Shown: positions 1 through 10,705, numbered from the stretch's first letter. The stretch is 64,000 nt of DNA from Yamagishiella unicocca (GCA_003116995.1 BDSL01000005.1:1934001-1998000), one strand, 5' to 3'. Translations and numbers: made by a program. The notes: a model not told the origin generated them from the letters alone.

Positions 1-1861
1 CGATGTTTATTGGCTGTCCTTATCACGTTGCTAGTCCTTCGCGCGTAAACAGGTGTCCTTCTAGCAAGCGCGTCCGATGACCTGGACTAAAAATCTATGT
101 ATGCATCGTCTATACATACACGGGCGGTGTTGCGCGGGGAGCGCCATCATTGTATTTCCATGTGGTCTGAGCAACTGCTCCGCACGCACGACCCCGTCTC
201 GAACCCCGTACCAACTGCTTAGGCATTCGAAGTTATGCACTCGCCCCGCAATTGAGCCTGGGAATTATGGCAGCCTCGACGCAACGACGGGCCGTTCGCT
301 TAACTGGGGATGTCGGATGTGGACGGTGATGGCACCTCCAACTTGGCATATCCGTTGCACGGGGCGGCTGTTCCTGGCTGCCACACCTACAGTAGGATCT
401 CGGTCGGGGGCCGGTTGAGGGTGAACAGTGGCGCTGAGCGTCCCGCACACATACCTGTAAGCAACGCTTCAACGGTTTGGACTCTATGAGGATTGCAGAA
501 CACGGCGTCGTGAATTGTCAATACCCGAATGTAGATGGGGCAGGGTGCCAGCTCTCTGCCAAGTAGGACGAGGCGAGGCAGATGCAAGCGCTGCGTGCAG
601 GGTGCTCTGGCCGCAATGTTTGATGTCCCTCGGCTCACACGAGCTTCGCTCTGCCGCATGCTAGCTGCACCTTGAGTCCGCCGCATGCTAGCTGCGCCTT
701 GAGCTCTGCCGCGTGCTAGCTGCACCTTGCTTAGGCAAGTCGCCGCTGCAGCTTACGCCCAATCATGATCGCAAGCACAGCCTCAGGGCGCGTTTCTCTT
801 CACTAGGATTTACGGTATTCAATGGACCCCGTCGACACCGCGGAGTGCATGGCACTCTACCCCACGACATTCCTGCAGCACAGTTGTTGCACTCCGCCAG
901 CTGGCTGCAGGCTTGCATGCCGGGGCGCCTACGTGCGCCGTTTCGCAACTGGTTATGGATGAATGAAACGGAGCGGTTCTACGACGGGATAGACGTTCTC
1001 TTACGTGTTCATGGAATGTACCGTTACATGAGCAGTGATAGCGGTAGCGGGTAGCCCCGGATATCCTTGCGAAACCTAGCTAAGAAGCCATCCCTAACCA
1101 CCATCTAGCCCAACCTGAGCCAACCTGATGGTAAACAAACCACGTTCCAGTGGTATTAAGTCTGTTATATTTTGTCATGACATACAAAACGTGATCGACA
1201 CATCGCTGACACGACGATCGTGCCGAAAGTCGCAGCGGTGTGACAACGACTCCAGAGTCGGTACGACAGGGTGAACATATACGACAGCCTCGGTGGTAAG
1301 CCGCTCGGCGCTGCTATATCAGTAACCGAATTCGTATCCCGCCATCTCGAGCACTACCTTTCAGCGCGATCAGATGGCCGCTAGTCATTAGGATATCCAG
1401 ACTGAGTACGGCAACGCGTCAGGCCGATAGTCGTACACTTCACAGTGGGCTCCAGACCAAAGGGCAGCACCATAGGCCGGTCTTACGTCTAAAAGTGTCC
1501 GAGTTTGGGATTCGAGGCGTTGCTTAATCGAGGCGTTTCGATCTTGCGCAGATCGCGTGCTTAAGGACATCTCTGTAGCGGAAAAGGCCCCCCAACGTCC
1601 CGCGACATTCCTGCAGCGGGTAAATATGGTCCCAGCTAGCAGCAAAATCAACCGTTCGACAGGCCAGTCATGAAACGCCGTCAACTCCGCGAGCATTAAT
1701 GATTTACGAATCCGCTGCGAATGCTGTCCTCAAGGCGGCTAATCGTATCTCGCTATGATCATTACCATCAGCGTATGTGCCAATTCCTCCTATCAAGCGG
1801 TATGCACCACAATGCACTGGGTCTAGGTGGCCAAGGCGTGGGGCACTGCTTTACTTATTGC
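1..1861. other. No gene recognised; short tandem repeat near 658-728
   Basis: No open frame here shows splice-site support, biased third positions or a recognisable motif. The only structure noticed is a three-copy imperfect direct repeat of about 25 bp at 658-728, built on the core GCATGCTAGCTGC. The stretch has lower and less periodic GC than the gene-dense half and looks like decayed intergenic DNA. Confidence 0.4.
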
Positions 1862-2604
1862 TCATGGCACGGGGCTCTTGCTTGGCTCGGGGCTCTTGCT
1901 TGGCTCAGGGCTCTTGCTCGGCTCGGGGCTCTTGCTCGGCTCGGGGCTCTTGCTGGGCTTGGGGCTCTTGCTCGGCTCGGGGCTCTTGCCGGGCTTTGGG
2001 CTCTTGCTCGGCTCGGGGCTCTTGCTTGGCTCGGGGCTCTTGCTTGGCTTGGGGCTCTTGCTCGGCTCGGGGCTCTTGCTCGGCTCGGGGCTCTTGCTTG
2101 GCTTGGGACTCTTGCTCGGCTCGGGGCTCTTGCTCGGCTCGGGGCTCTTGCTCGGCTTGGGGCTCTTGCTCGGATCGGGGCTCTTGCTTGGCTCGGGGCT
2201 CTTGCTTGGCTCGGGGCTCTTGCTTGGCTTGGGGCTCTTGCTGGGCTCAGGGCTTTCCTCGCGCTTGCGGCTCTCGCTTACGTTGTCCCCTGAGTCCCCC
2301 TTGGCCACTGCGACAACGTTGGAACGCATTGCCCGGAGGTGAGTAAAAATATGAGTAATCGCTCAAACATGGAAGGCAAGGACGGGCAATGTCAACAATT
2401 TTGTTATTTTGTGATACCGGTAACATATGTCCCTCTAGACTCCTGTAACGCGGTTCATTAATTTGACGAAAGCGTGGCAGTGCCCCTTCATCCTTTTCGG
2501 CCCAGTTTACTCACGCATGCGGCGGCCAACAAGGGAGGGGGAGGAACTGTGGTGATGCTTGCCGCTGGGGCCCTTCGCAGGTGACCGCGCCACTTCATCG
2601 GCAC
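1862..2604 (-). CDS. Diverged copy (unit 0) of the secreted Ser/Pro/Lys-repeat protein, start exon not found
   Basis: Two exons can be placed on the minus strand: 2604-2515 (acceptor CAACAG, donor GTGAGT after an encoded GRRM plus one base) and 2307-1862 (acceptor GTCGCAG, stop TGA). Both junctions are phase 1. The first exon begins with the same GADxV start and ends with the same GRRM as exon 2 of the two intact paralogues at 8,505-9,995 and 17,897-19,837, so homology is well supported although the middle has diverged. The second exon encodes about 147 residues, mostly six-residue repeats of the form PEPSKS/PKPSKS. Such Pro/Ser/Lys arrays are typical of hydroxyproline-rich wall or matrix glycoproteins of green algae; that role is inferred. 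No signal-peptide exon with an ATG was found upstream, so this copy may be a pseudogene or its first exon may lie further away. Confidence 0.5.
1864..2258. repeat. 18-bp minisatellite inside the unit 0 repeat-protein exon
   Basis: About 22 copies of an 18-bp unit (plus-strand core GGGGCTCTTGCTCGGCTC) run head to tail with only point changes. The unit length is a multiple of three, so gain or loss of copies keeps the minus-strand frame encoding (P/E/K)PSKSP open. Copies differ mainly at two positions that alternate Lys and Glu codons. Confidence 0.9.
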
Positions 2605-4329
2605 CTGTTGATTAGGACAGCGCAAAGAGAGGCCACGGCATAAATGTAATGATGGACGTCTTGTCAGGAGTGAAGTTGTTCGGTGGCACTCGCAATGACA
2701 ATCGTGCGGATGGTCGACGGCAAGTGGTTGGTGGTTCTCACCGAGAAGGAATGACAAAATAATGTTGCTAAACAGGAGTAGTCAGATGCAGGCTCTGGGC
2801 AGATGTTACACGAAGCTGGCCGCCGCCGGCAGGCTGTACACATTGTACATGCATGCTCAGAGTCATCAAGGTCACCAACCTGCTGCTGAACAGCAAGCCA
2901 ATACCACCAGCACCAAGCTGGAAAGTATCACTCGTTGAATCATGTTGCTTGGAGGTATTGGAAACGCTGCTTCGTGTTGCTTGCGTATGCAAGCAGGAAC
3001 TGCCAACTGACGGGTGTATAAGGACTTTGTGTCTCAAAAATGGCTATATATATGGATTAATGTCTGAAACTTCGCACGACATTTCGTATACCTTCTGTGC
3101 ACCTTTATTCGTATGGTTACGTTATAACCCGTCGCTAATATTCGGGAATTCTACTGTAGGTCGGACCGTGTCGGACCCATTAGAAGAAGACTGAACAAGT
3201 TTTGCGCGTCCTTTCCATGCCCACGCAGAGGATAATGAGAGATTACAATGGTCAGACACAGAGGTCAGACCTGCAAAATCATGCGTTAGGTTTCCTTTTA
3301 CCTAATCTATGTAGGCATTATCTGAAATAGCGGGCGCCGTCGGCGTTGCATCTGCATGTTATGCTACACTAAGTTGGGAACGTCACGCTGCCGTTAGCTG
3401 GTATCAACTTTCGTTTTGTAGTGCCTGGCGGCCGTACAGTCAGTTGGCTGTGCTGTTGCGTCTTGGCTACTGTTTGGGCGGCGTGACAGCTTCTTGCCTT
3501 TCGAGGCTTTCCTGTGCTCTTCGGGGCGTCTGCTGGCTTCAGTCCCGGCTGTCGTATGTTGAGGCCCGGCATGGGCCCCTGTTCGTGTCATAGGTTCGCC
3601 CGGGCTTGACGGCACTGTAACATCCAATACAAGGCGTCTTACGCACAGTTTACATATGGTTCGGGCTACGACGATGATGGGGGAATTTGATACGTTGCGA
3701 CGCACTCCGTTTTCCACACTAACCAGTGCGGTACAAGTTCAGAGCCTCTAGGAGAGACGTTTCCCTGATGATGAGTTGCTATTCGAAAACCGTTACGCTA
3801 CTTCTGATTTGGGTGTTCGAAGCTGGGCGACCCAGCGGGTGCGTGACTTTAACACTCAGCTTGCAAAAATACATCCTAGCAGCGCAAACAAGCCATGCGG
3901 ACACATTATGCGCTATTGGTGATCACCCACCACCCTGCCTTTCTTGGACCCTTTGCTGCAGCAGCTTTAAGGCCCGAGGCTGAGGTTGCGAGCGTCTTCT
4001 AGACCCTCCACCAGGCACTTGCTTGATTGGTTCATGCATACGATCCGCAAGCTGGAGCAAGCCATGATGGGGACGGCAGGAGCCAAGTGAGCAGAGGTCG
4101 CACTTGGTGACCCGGGTCGCACCAGCAGCAGGATATTTAATGCGACAAAAGCACTGGGTGGCCGACCACTTACCAATGTTCTCGCCACTACAAGCATGGA
4201 AGGTTTATATCTAAAGGATGCGAAAAACAACGCCTCGGTTATTTTGTCTGTTTTCGGCGTGGCGGGGTGTCCCTTTTCTCCTATGCCTTTGGGGGGATGG
4301 GGGCGTCTGCTGGCTGCCCATAGCGACAT
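2605..4329. other. No gene recognised
   Basis: Frames of about 100 codons exist on both strands (for example 2853-3194 plus and 3394-3717 minus), but none has convincing splice sites, codon bias or a motif. By position this corresponds to the interval between gene G and segment X of unit 0. A possible splice donor at 2736 (minus strand) follows a hydrophobic stretch, but the frame has no ATG after its last stop codon. Confidence 0.3.
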
Positions 4330-4360
4330 GACTGCATAGTGCCAGGACTGACTGTATTGA

Positions 4361-4440
4361 TTAAGAGACATTAAGAGACATTAAGAGACATTAAGAGACA
4401 TTAAGAGACATTAAGAGACATTAAGAGACATTAAGAGACA
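4361..4440. repeat. Perfect 8-copy 10-bp array (TTAAGAGACA)
   Basis: Eight uninterrupted copies of TTAAGAGACA. On the left the sequence GGACTGACTGTATTGA matches the start of segment X in the other units (near 10,240 and 20,080). On the right the array abuts the 5'-truncated LINE fragment. The array therefore sits exactly at the left junction of the LINE insertion into X and probably grew from, or was copied in with, that insertion. Confidence 0.95.
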
Positions 4441-5489
4441 TTTGTGCGCGAAGCGCTTGGGGGGACCGGGCCTGTCCTGCCAGCGGCCCTGAATGCCTTG
4501 CAGCAAGTGTTCCGGCGGCTCTGGGCTGGCATGAAGTGGGAGCCGGCCTATAAGGAGGGATGGTGGCGGTTGGCTGTGGATGGGATCCCCCTCCTCGGGA
4601 ACTCTCATATGCGGACGGCAGCAGCAGCCCCTTGTGGGTGCGGTGTGCCGGCTGGAGAGTCTTCAGGGGCGGGTACCCCCCGCTTACACCACTTTTGGTT
4701 CTGCCCGGTGGCTCAAGCAGTGACTGCCCAACTCGAGACCCAGCTCGGTGCAGGGGTGACACGGGCGCAAGTTTGGTTGGTGCAAGCACCTATCGGGGTA
4801 CAGTCCTGCGTCTGGGATGTAGTAGTCCTGGCGGCTATTACTGCCATGGAGGTGGGGCGCCGTTTTATGGCCGCGGCCTTGAAAAGGGCGGGGGCTGGTG
4901 GTCCCCCTCTTACTCCGGGTAGTGGTCTTCTGGATCGCGCCGTTCGCCGTGGGGTGGTGGAGTTTTGGGCCCTTTTGAGGGGCTTTGCTGCGCTGGGGCT
5001 TCCCCAGAAAGGCTGGGATGCAGTGGGGCCTCGGCATCCTTTCTTGCGGGTTGTCGCCAATCGCCTTGTGTGCGGGGGACCGGCTGAGGTACTGGTGGAT
5101 TCCTGATCGGCTCGGGCTGTCTTGGGGAGCGGGGTTTCCCGTGCTTCATACTTTCTGGCTATATAAGCGTGTTGAGCCCTGCTAGGGGTCCGTGCCTTAT
5201 GGGATGAGAGGTGGCGGGTTCCGATGTTTGCATCGTTGCGGCGCTTCACTGGTTCGTCGGGTGCTGGGCTGTTAGGTTGGTTGGCGGCCAGTTCCTGATA
5301 GGGGAGCCTCTAGTGCAAATTCCCCCTGGGGTGCTGGCTGCTGCTCTGTATGCCTACGGCCTGTCAACTTGGTGTTCTGGTGGTTTGCCTTTGTTTCGGT
5401 GCATGTCGGTATTTGTTTCCTCCGTCTTGTTCAGTGTCAGGCGATGCGCCCGATGGTTCTATCTCTTGGTCTGGAACCCACTGTAACCG
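4441..5489 (+). mobile_element. LINE retrotransposon, 5'-truncated: reverse-transcriptase C-terminus plus 3' UTR (copy a)
   Basis: An open frame at 4444-5106 ends in VLVDS and contains CGCG followed by RLHHFWFCPV. This Cys-x-Cys / His-x-x-x-Cys arrangement is the zinc-knuckle-like region found C-terminal to the reverse transcriptase of many L1-type LINEs. The polymerase and endonuclease domains are missing, as expected for 5' truncation. About 380 bp of 3' UTR follows and ends near GGTCTGGAACCCACTGTAAC. The same ending recurs in three other fragments nearby (5,628-5,757; 6,549-6,680; 6,681-6,752), which defines the 3' terminus. The right flank (5,490 on) resumes segment X, so the fragment is an insertion into unit 0. 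Confidence 0.75.
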
Positions 5490-6097
5490 TTACAACAACC
5501 TGTATCAACTGTGAAGTAACGCAGCTATTGCGACATGCATGACCGCATGTGCAGACCCGAATGTTCCATGCCCGCAGTATGAAACTGCTAAGGCTGCTGC
5601 GTGGAAAACCCATGGTAGCAAAAATGCTCATAACTGTTACAGTAGGCCCCAGACCAGAAGCTAGAGCCATTGGGCGCATCGCCTGACACCGAAAGAGACG
5701 AAGGAAGAGGAACAAACCGACCGACCGAGATATGGCAAACCGCAAGAATACCCAAAAGTGGTGGAGTTATTAAGGGTGGATTCAATGGCAATAAACCTTG
5801 CCGGAATGGTCCATGGACAAACATGGCCGGGGACCCTCCTTCGACGTTCTTCTGAAGACACTTGAGCGCAAACGCATAAATGCAGCGCGTTGACACGAGC
5901 TTGTAGCACGCATATTCGTCTACAGTAGGTGTGCAGCTGGGCGTAGTATGTCGAGCAAGGTACTATGCGTACGCATGAGTGCACATCCGCAGGGAAGGCC
6001 ACGCACACGGCACCTTGCTGTGCATGGAGTAATCCTCGGCGATCTTAGGATGTAGTTGTTGAAAAGTTGGAACAATGGTAATTAACGCTATTCGCTC
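5490..6097. repeat. Segment X of unit 0 (right part), interrupted by a LINE 3' end
   Basis: This matches 10,250-10,705 and 20,095-20,570 at high identity; shared landmarks include GACCGCATGTGCAGACCCG, GGTCCATGGACAAACATGG and a GTATGTCGAGCAAGG-like block. A stretch at about 5,628-5,757 has no counterpart in the other two copies and is a minus-orientation LINE 3' end. In units 1 and 2, X lies upstream of the secreted-protein gene's first exon, so it may hold promoter DNA. No convincing open frame of its own was found. Confidence 0.8.
5628..5757 (-). mobile_element. LINE 3'-end fragment (copy c) inserted in segment X
   Basis: Read on the minus strand, this contains GTGTCAGGCGATGCGCCC and TCTGGTCTGGGGCCTACTGTAAC, the same 3' terminus as copy a. 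Comparison with the uninterrupted X copies shows clean insertion between AAAAATGC and AAAGTGGTGG equivalents. The inserted end abuts a TGTAACAGTTA sequence, matching the palindromic TGTAACNGTTACA context seen at several other positions in the window. Confidence 0.75.
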
Positions 6098-6548
6098 TAT
6101 ACAGATACACGTGCTTCCCAGCAACTGTGGGTCCCAAACGCTAAGCAGTGCAGTGCCGTGCGTGGACGGAACTCTACAAAGTGGCCGAAATCAATTGGCA
6201 AAAGAGCGCGGAACAAGCGATTTAGTGGGTCCCTGTAATCCTGCCTACTACCCGCCGCCCGATCGGGCCTGATCACCCACGCTTGTGATGTTCCTCCGGC
6301 CCCGCCCCCTGCCACGGCCCTTTACCTCAAGGACCGGACTAGAAGCAGCATCATTACTACCCAAGTCATTGTGGATAGTCCTGATGTATCGGTACGTATG
6401 TTGCGACTGGACTGGGAACGTAGGAGGAACAAGCTTTTAAGTGGGTCCCTGTAATCCTAGCTGCCTACTAACTTCTACGAATTGCTAGCGAAATCAAGCC
6501 CTTCCTTGGTTCCCTGTAACAGTTTGGCACGGACGATCGCTGAAGTAG
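6098..6548. other. Unit 0-specific insertion DNA, no gene seen
   Basis: Unit 2 passes directly from X to Y, whereas unit 0 carries about 1.1 kb between them (6,098-7,204). The left part shown here has no coding signal that could be supported. It contains two nearly identical blocks, AGTGGGTCCCTGTAATCCT, near 6,224 and 6,440, so it may be part of another unrecognised element. Confidence 0.35.
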
Positions 6549-7200
6549 TAGTAACAGTCACAGTATGTTCCAGACCAAAAGGTAGAACCATCGGGCACAT
6601 CGCCTGACACTAAAGGAGACGAAAGAGACAGAAATCGAAGTGCACCGGAACAAAGGCAATCAAACCACCACAACACCAGCTCCTTCAGTGTCAGGCGATG
6701 TGCCCGATGGTTCTAACTTCTGGTCTGGAACCCACTGTAATAGTTACTGCTACCAGAGTGAATCGTTGGTCTGACAGCCCAGAGGCAAAACAGCAGCAGC
6801 CAGCACCCCAGGGGGGATTTGCGCTATAGGCTCCCCTATCAGGAATCGACCACGAACCAGCGTAGCAGACCAGCAACCGACGAACCAGCGCCCCTTTCAG
6901 CCGCCTTTCCAATTATCGCTTAGTCACCATTCTTAGCGCCATACTTGGCTACAGTCAACGTTGCCTATTCCTACACCTCAGCCGCACCTCCGCTCCCGCT
7001 CTTCGGCGCGCCCCTGGACCATCACCTTCACCGCCCTCGGTTTGTCGGCCGTGGATTCGCGGATTTTTCTTATCAACCCCCCACAACCCGGGCCGATCAC
7101 GAGTCCACAATCACGTCATCCGGTCCCTCACACACAAGGCGACCGGAAACTACCCGAAAAGGGTGCCTAGGCCCCCCTGCAGCCCAACCCTTTGTGTAAC
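6549..7200 (-). mobile_element. LINE retrotransposon 3' fragment (copy b), with a nested insertion
   Basis: On the minus strand the left end of the coding part (7,200 to 7,097) encodes GPRHPFRVV...RLVCEGPDDVIVDS, the counterpart of GPRHPFLRVV...RLVCGGPAEVLVDS in copy a. The 3' UTR follows (about 6,915-6,770), sharing CCTGATAGGGGAGCCTATAG and CCCCTGGGGTGCTGGCTGCT with copy a, and the 3' terminus lies at about 6,680-6,549. A 72-bp plus-oriented 3' end of the same family (6,681-6,752) interrupts it. The intervening stretch 6,920-7,096 could not be aligned by eye. Confidence 0.7.
6681..6752 (+). mobile_element. 72-bp LINE 3' end nested in the opposite orientation (copy d)
   Basis: This block carries the family 3' terminus (TGTCAGGCGATGTGCCC ... 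GGTCTGGAACCCACTGTAA) in the plus direction. It splits the minus-oriented 3' UTR of copy b at a point where copy a is continuous. Together with the copy b end at 6,549-6,680 it makes an inverted repeat of about 60 bp arms. CCAG occurs on both sides and may be a short target-site duplication. Confidence 0.7.
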
Positions 7201-7204
7201 TTAA

Positions 7205-8090
7205 ATCCCAAAACAGGACACTTTGGGAGTACAGGTATAACACGCATAACGTGTATCTCAAGTATAAACACTTGAAAGTCATTGACGTGCGTATAATGCC
7301 CTGGTAATCGGCGCAGCAGTAGTCGAAGCAAAGCTTGAGAGCGCCTTCACAACGGGCAAGCTGCTGCTAGTTGCACAGAGTTGTACCCAGCTAGCGTAGC
7401 ATGAGGCTTTACGAAACATGAGGGCTTACTTACAAGCCCAAGGGCCCACGCTGCCTATCGTGTATCGTGTAACGATATGTATTAGAACCGTTACCCTGTA
7501 ACCGTTACAACAACATGTATTAGAAATAGCTTGTGCGCTAGCTGCTGCATCTGCCTTGCACCCCAGCGACGGCGGCCATGCTGGCAGCGGCAGCACCCTG
7601 GCAGATACCGGTAGCCTAGACCCCTCCTGGCCCAGCAGATAGGAGGGGCATAGCCCAGCAGATAGGAGGGACCCAGCCCGTCCATGTGCCACTTCACTCA
7701 AGGTGTGGCGCGGGTGTCTCATGGCTGAAGTGATTGCTTAGGAAGTAGATAGAGAATTAGCTTATCAACCCATATCGCAGTGGGCTGCGGATCATTGAGG
7801 AGAGTCGTCGGACACATCGCGGACGGCTGAGCGAAGGCCCGTGCCTGCCCGTGCCTTGTCGCGTCCCACCGCGATATAACCAATAGCGGCTGCGGTACGC
7901 GACGGGTGGCTCTTATCAAGCACATGGGGCTGGATGCCGGCACAGACTGACTGTGCCGTAACATTTGCACAGACGCTCAGACGGAAACGGTATTCAGTTG
8001 GCATCTAACCGTTACCATCAGCAGCATCACCTCCATTAGGGTGGAAGGATACGGAAGAGTTTACGCAAAGCATAATATTGGTAATACTAG
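7205..8090. repeat. Segment Y of unit 0
   Basis: Diverged copy of 20,600-21,450. Shared blocks include GTCATTGACGTGC, AAGCTTGAGAGCGCCTTC, TGCTGGCAG...GCAGCACCCTGGCAGAT, a GACCCAGCCCGTCCA block and ACCTCCATTAGGGTGGAAGG. A small direct repeat, CCCAGCAGATAGGAGGG, appears twice at 7,631-7,672. No frame with convincing coding features was found, so function is unknown. Confidence 0.7.
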
Positions 8091-8248
8091 AAGATATTAC
8101 ATACGTGTCCGGCGAAATTGCAGTAAAAATCACCACGAGCGCACCGGGTGGAAACGAGCCCTCAGATAGCAAATTGGGATACAGATTTACAATAAACAGA
8201 TAATCAAAATCCACCGTCAGCGGTCTGACTGCGCCATCGCCATGCAGC

Positions 8249-10236
8249 AAGTTGAGTCAGGATGTCGGACGGTGCCACATGGTGTGACGTACTAAAACGC
8301 ATTCTTGGTAGGATTGGTTAATATTTCCACAAGTCCGCAACGCATGCAAATTGCAGCATGGATTGCGGGGGCCGTGCGGGCGCGTGCTTTTAAACCAACC
8401 GTCAATTTCAGGCTCGACATGTTTGATGCTCAGGAATGCAGAAAAGACACCGTGTGCCGTCATGTGCCAAAACATCATCAGCCACATCAGGTTCGCATGT
8501 CGACCTATGGACCCTCCAGTTTCTGCCTAGGCGTTAGGCTATTGCGGATCTCCCGCGTCATCTGGGGCTTGCCACTTGGCTTGAGGCGCCTGGCCTTAGT
8601 GGTGGCGGCTTCTGCGCGCGGCAAGGACATGTTAAGTGTTAGATTACCGCTCAGCCGCGAAATAGAGTGTAGGCATTTAAAGGGGCAGTACAGCCGCTGT
8701 TTTGCGCGCCGACTGTCATCCAAGCAATGGCACACCCACTCACATAGCGAGCGGCCGCCAGCAGCAGGCTTTGGCGGCTTGGCCTCCGAGCTGTGCTGCG
8801 GCTTGGGGCTCTTGGGGGTATCGGCACTGGGCTTGGGGCTCTTGGGGGTATCGGCACTGGGCTTGGGGCTCTTGGGGGTATCGGCACTGGGCTTGGGGCT
8901 CTTGACCTTCTCAGACGCGCCCACTACTGCATAGGTCAAATGGGAGTGCAGGGCGAATGCAAGTTTAGGGGTAGGTCGAGTAATTGACCTTTCGGGCAGC
9001 GTACACGTCGTGTCCCGAAATTTCCTATTTGATATTTGTGGGTGCAATCCCTAGCTCTAGCTTCTTTTGCAATACTTACGTAGGGAGCGGCCACCAGCAG
9101 CAGGCTTTGGCGGCTTGGCCTCCGAGCTGTGCTGCGGCTTGGGGCTCTTGGGGGTGTCCTCACTGGGCTTGGGGCTCTTGGGGGTATCGGCACTGGGCTT
9201 GGGGCTCTTGACCTTCTCAGACGCGCCCACTGCAGCACGCAGGACGTGACACGATCGGCTGGTTAAGAAACGGGCTGTTGATTGCAAAGACGGGCAAAAA
9301 CATTATCCCATTAATTGGCGTGCATAGAAACTACCCAAACAGTCATCCACGTTGCAAGCCCATTGCCATCTTCCACTACCACTGTAACTGTTACAACCAC
9401 CAGCACCACCATGCCGTACTCACACATGCGGCGGCCGTGCGCTGGCTTTGGCGACAGGGCAGCCATTCCGGGGCTGGTACCAGCAGGACTGTGCTGCGGC
9501 TTGGGGCTCATGGTGGCATCAACACTGGGCTTGGGGCTCTTGGGTGTATCCTCGCTGGGCTTGGGGCTCAACTTGATCTCCTGACTGGGCTTGGGACTCT
9601 TCATGGTGTCATGTTGCCCCTTGAGGCTTCCGCTCGGGACAGGTGCAGGAGATGCACCGGGGACATAATCGGCACCTACATTTGGCGACGCAAAGGGACG
9701 GATATGTTCAGAAGGCAAGGGTCCGATATTAGGCCTGATTCAGCCCAGCGAGGCAAGCCCGAGCTTCATTGAGAAGCTTGGTGCGCTTGCTTATGGTGTG
9801 GGCATATGTGAGTATTTTGTTCCAACTATCCAGCGGTCTTCAGGATATGTTTGACAAGGTCGGTATGCGCGCACCGCTCAGTGACCCATGGCCAGGCATG
9901 GCCCAGCACGCAAGCACCGGTACCAGCTCACCTGTCGTTGCGAGGCATGTAAGAATTACCAGCATTAAGCCAGGAATGGTAATCATGTGCATCATCTTCG
10001 AGGATAGCCCTGTCGTTCGAGTTAGGTGGAACAGCGATCAACGACTGCTGGATAACCGAAGAGGACAAAACTGTCCGCGGCTCGGGACAAGAAGTGACGC
10101 GCTCCTGCAGGGGAAAATTATGCTACTGCATAAACATATATATTTCTATCGTTCGCGCGCTCTTTTATATCCAACCACTTCGTACATACTTTTCGTAGAC
10201 GACGTCTTCGTACACGAACAGCACAATGCCATGGTG
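8249..10236. repeat. Segmental duplication, copy 1 (partner 17,644-20,079)
   Basis: The two stretches begin together at CAAGTTGAGTCAGGATG and stay alignable through the whole secreted-protein gene, its introns and its upstream region, then continue into segment X. The partner is longer mainly because it carries one extra exon-intron module and a longer repeat exon. The offset of about 9.4 kb and same orientation show a direct duplication. Confidence 0.9.
8505..9995 (-). CDS. Secreted Ser/Pro/Lys-repeat protein, paralogue 1 (about 250 aa)
   Basis: Five exons join in frame, all with phase-1 junctions: 9995-9932, 9675-9424, 9229-9080, 8926-8744 and 8608-8505. Exon 1 encodes a classic signal peptide (MMHMITIPGLMLVILTCLA). 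Exons 2-4 encode repeats of SPKPSADTPK type with tails such as PKPAAGGRS. The last exon is a Lys/Arg-rich end (TREIRNSLTPRQKLEGP). Every junction has canonical GT-AG ends with GTGAGT/GTAAGT-like donors. Internal exons are multiples of three with the same phase at both ends, so they can be duplicated without frameshift. The composition suggests an extracellular hydroxyproline-rich matrix or wall protein; the dense SPK motifs could alternatively bind polyanions. A TTACA (TGTAA on the minus strand) at 8,186 is a candidate poly(A) signal. No named family was recognised. Confidence 0.72.
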
Positions 10237-10705
10237 CCAGGACAGACTGTATTGATTTAAACGGCAGATTCTGTATACCTGTACTAATTGCGAAGTAACA
10301 CAGCCATTGCGACATGACCGCATATGCAGACCCGGACTTTCCATGGCCGCCGTATGAGGCCGTATGAAACTATGTAGGCTGCTAGATAACCCATGTGAGC
10401 TAAAATGCACATATCGATACATCATAAAGTGGTGGAGTTAGTAAGGGTGGATTCAAGCTTGCCGGAATGGTCCATGGACAAACATGGCCGGGGACCCTCC
10501 TTCGACGTTCTCCTGAAGATACCTGACCTCAAACGCACAAATGCAGCGCGTCCATACGAGCTTATCGCACGCATTATCGAGTACAATAGTTGTACAGCCG
10601 GCCGGGCCTTGTCCCGGTATGTCGAGCGAGGCACTATGCATATATATGAGTACGCCTCCGCAGCAGGGGAGGCCACGCGACACCTTGCTGTGCGTGGAGT
10701 GCTCC
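10237..10705. repeat. Segment X of unit 1
   Basis: It begins at GCCAGGACAGACTGTATTGA and matches unit 2 (from 20,080) almost base for base, then diverges near GTGCGTGGAGTG. It lies about 240 bp upstream of the start codon of paralogue 1 and is the intact form used here to define the LINE insertions in unit 0. A run of ATC trinucleotides follows at 10,723-10,746. Confidence 0.85.
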
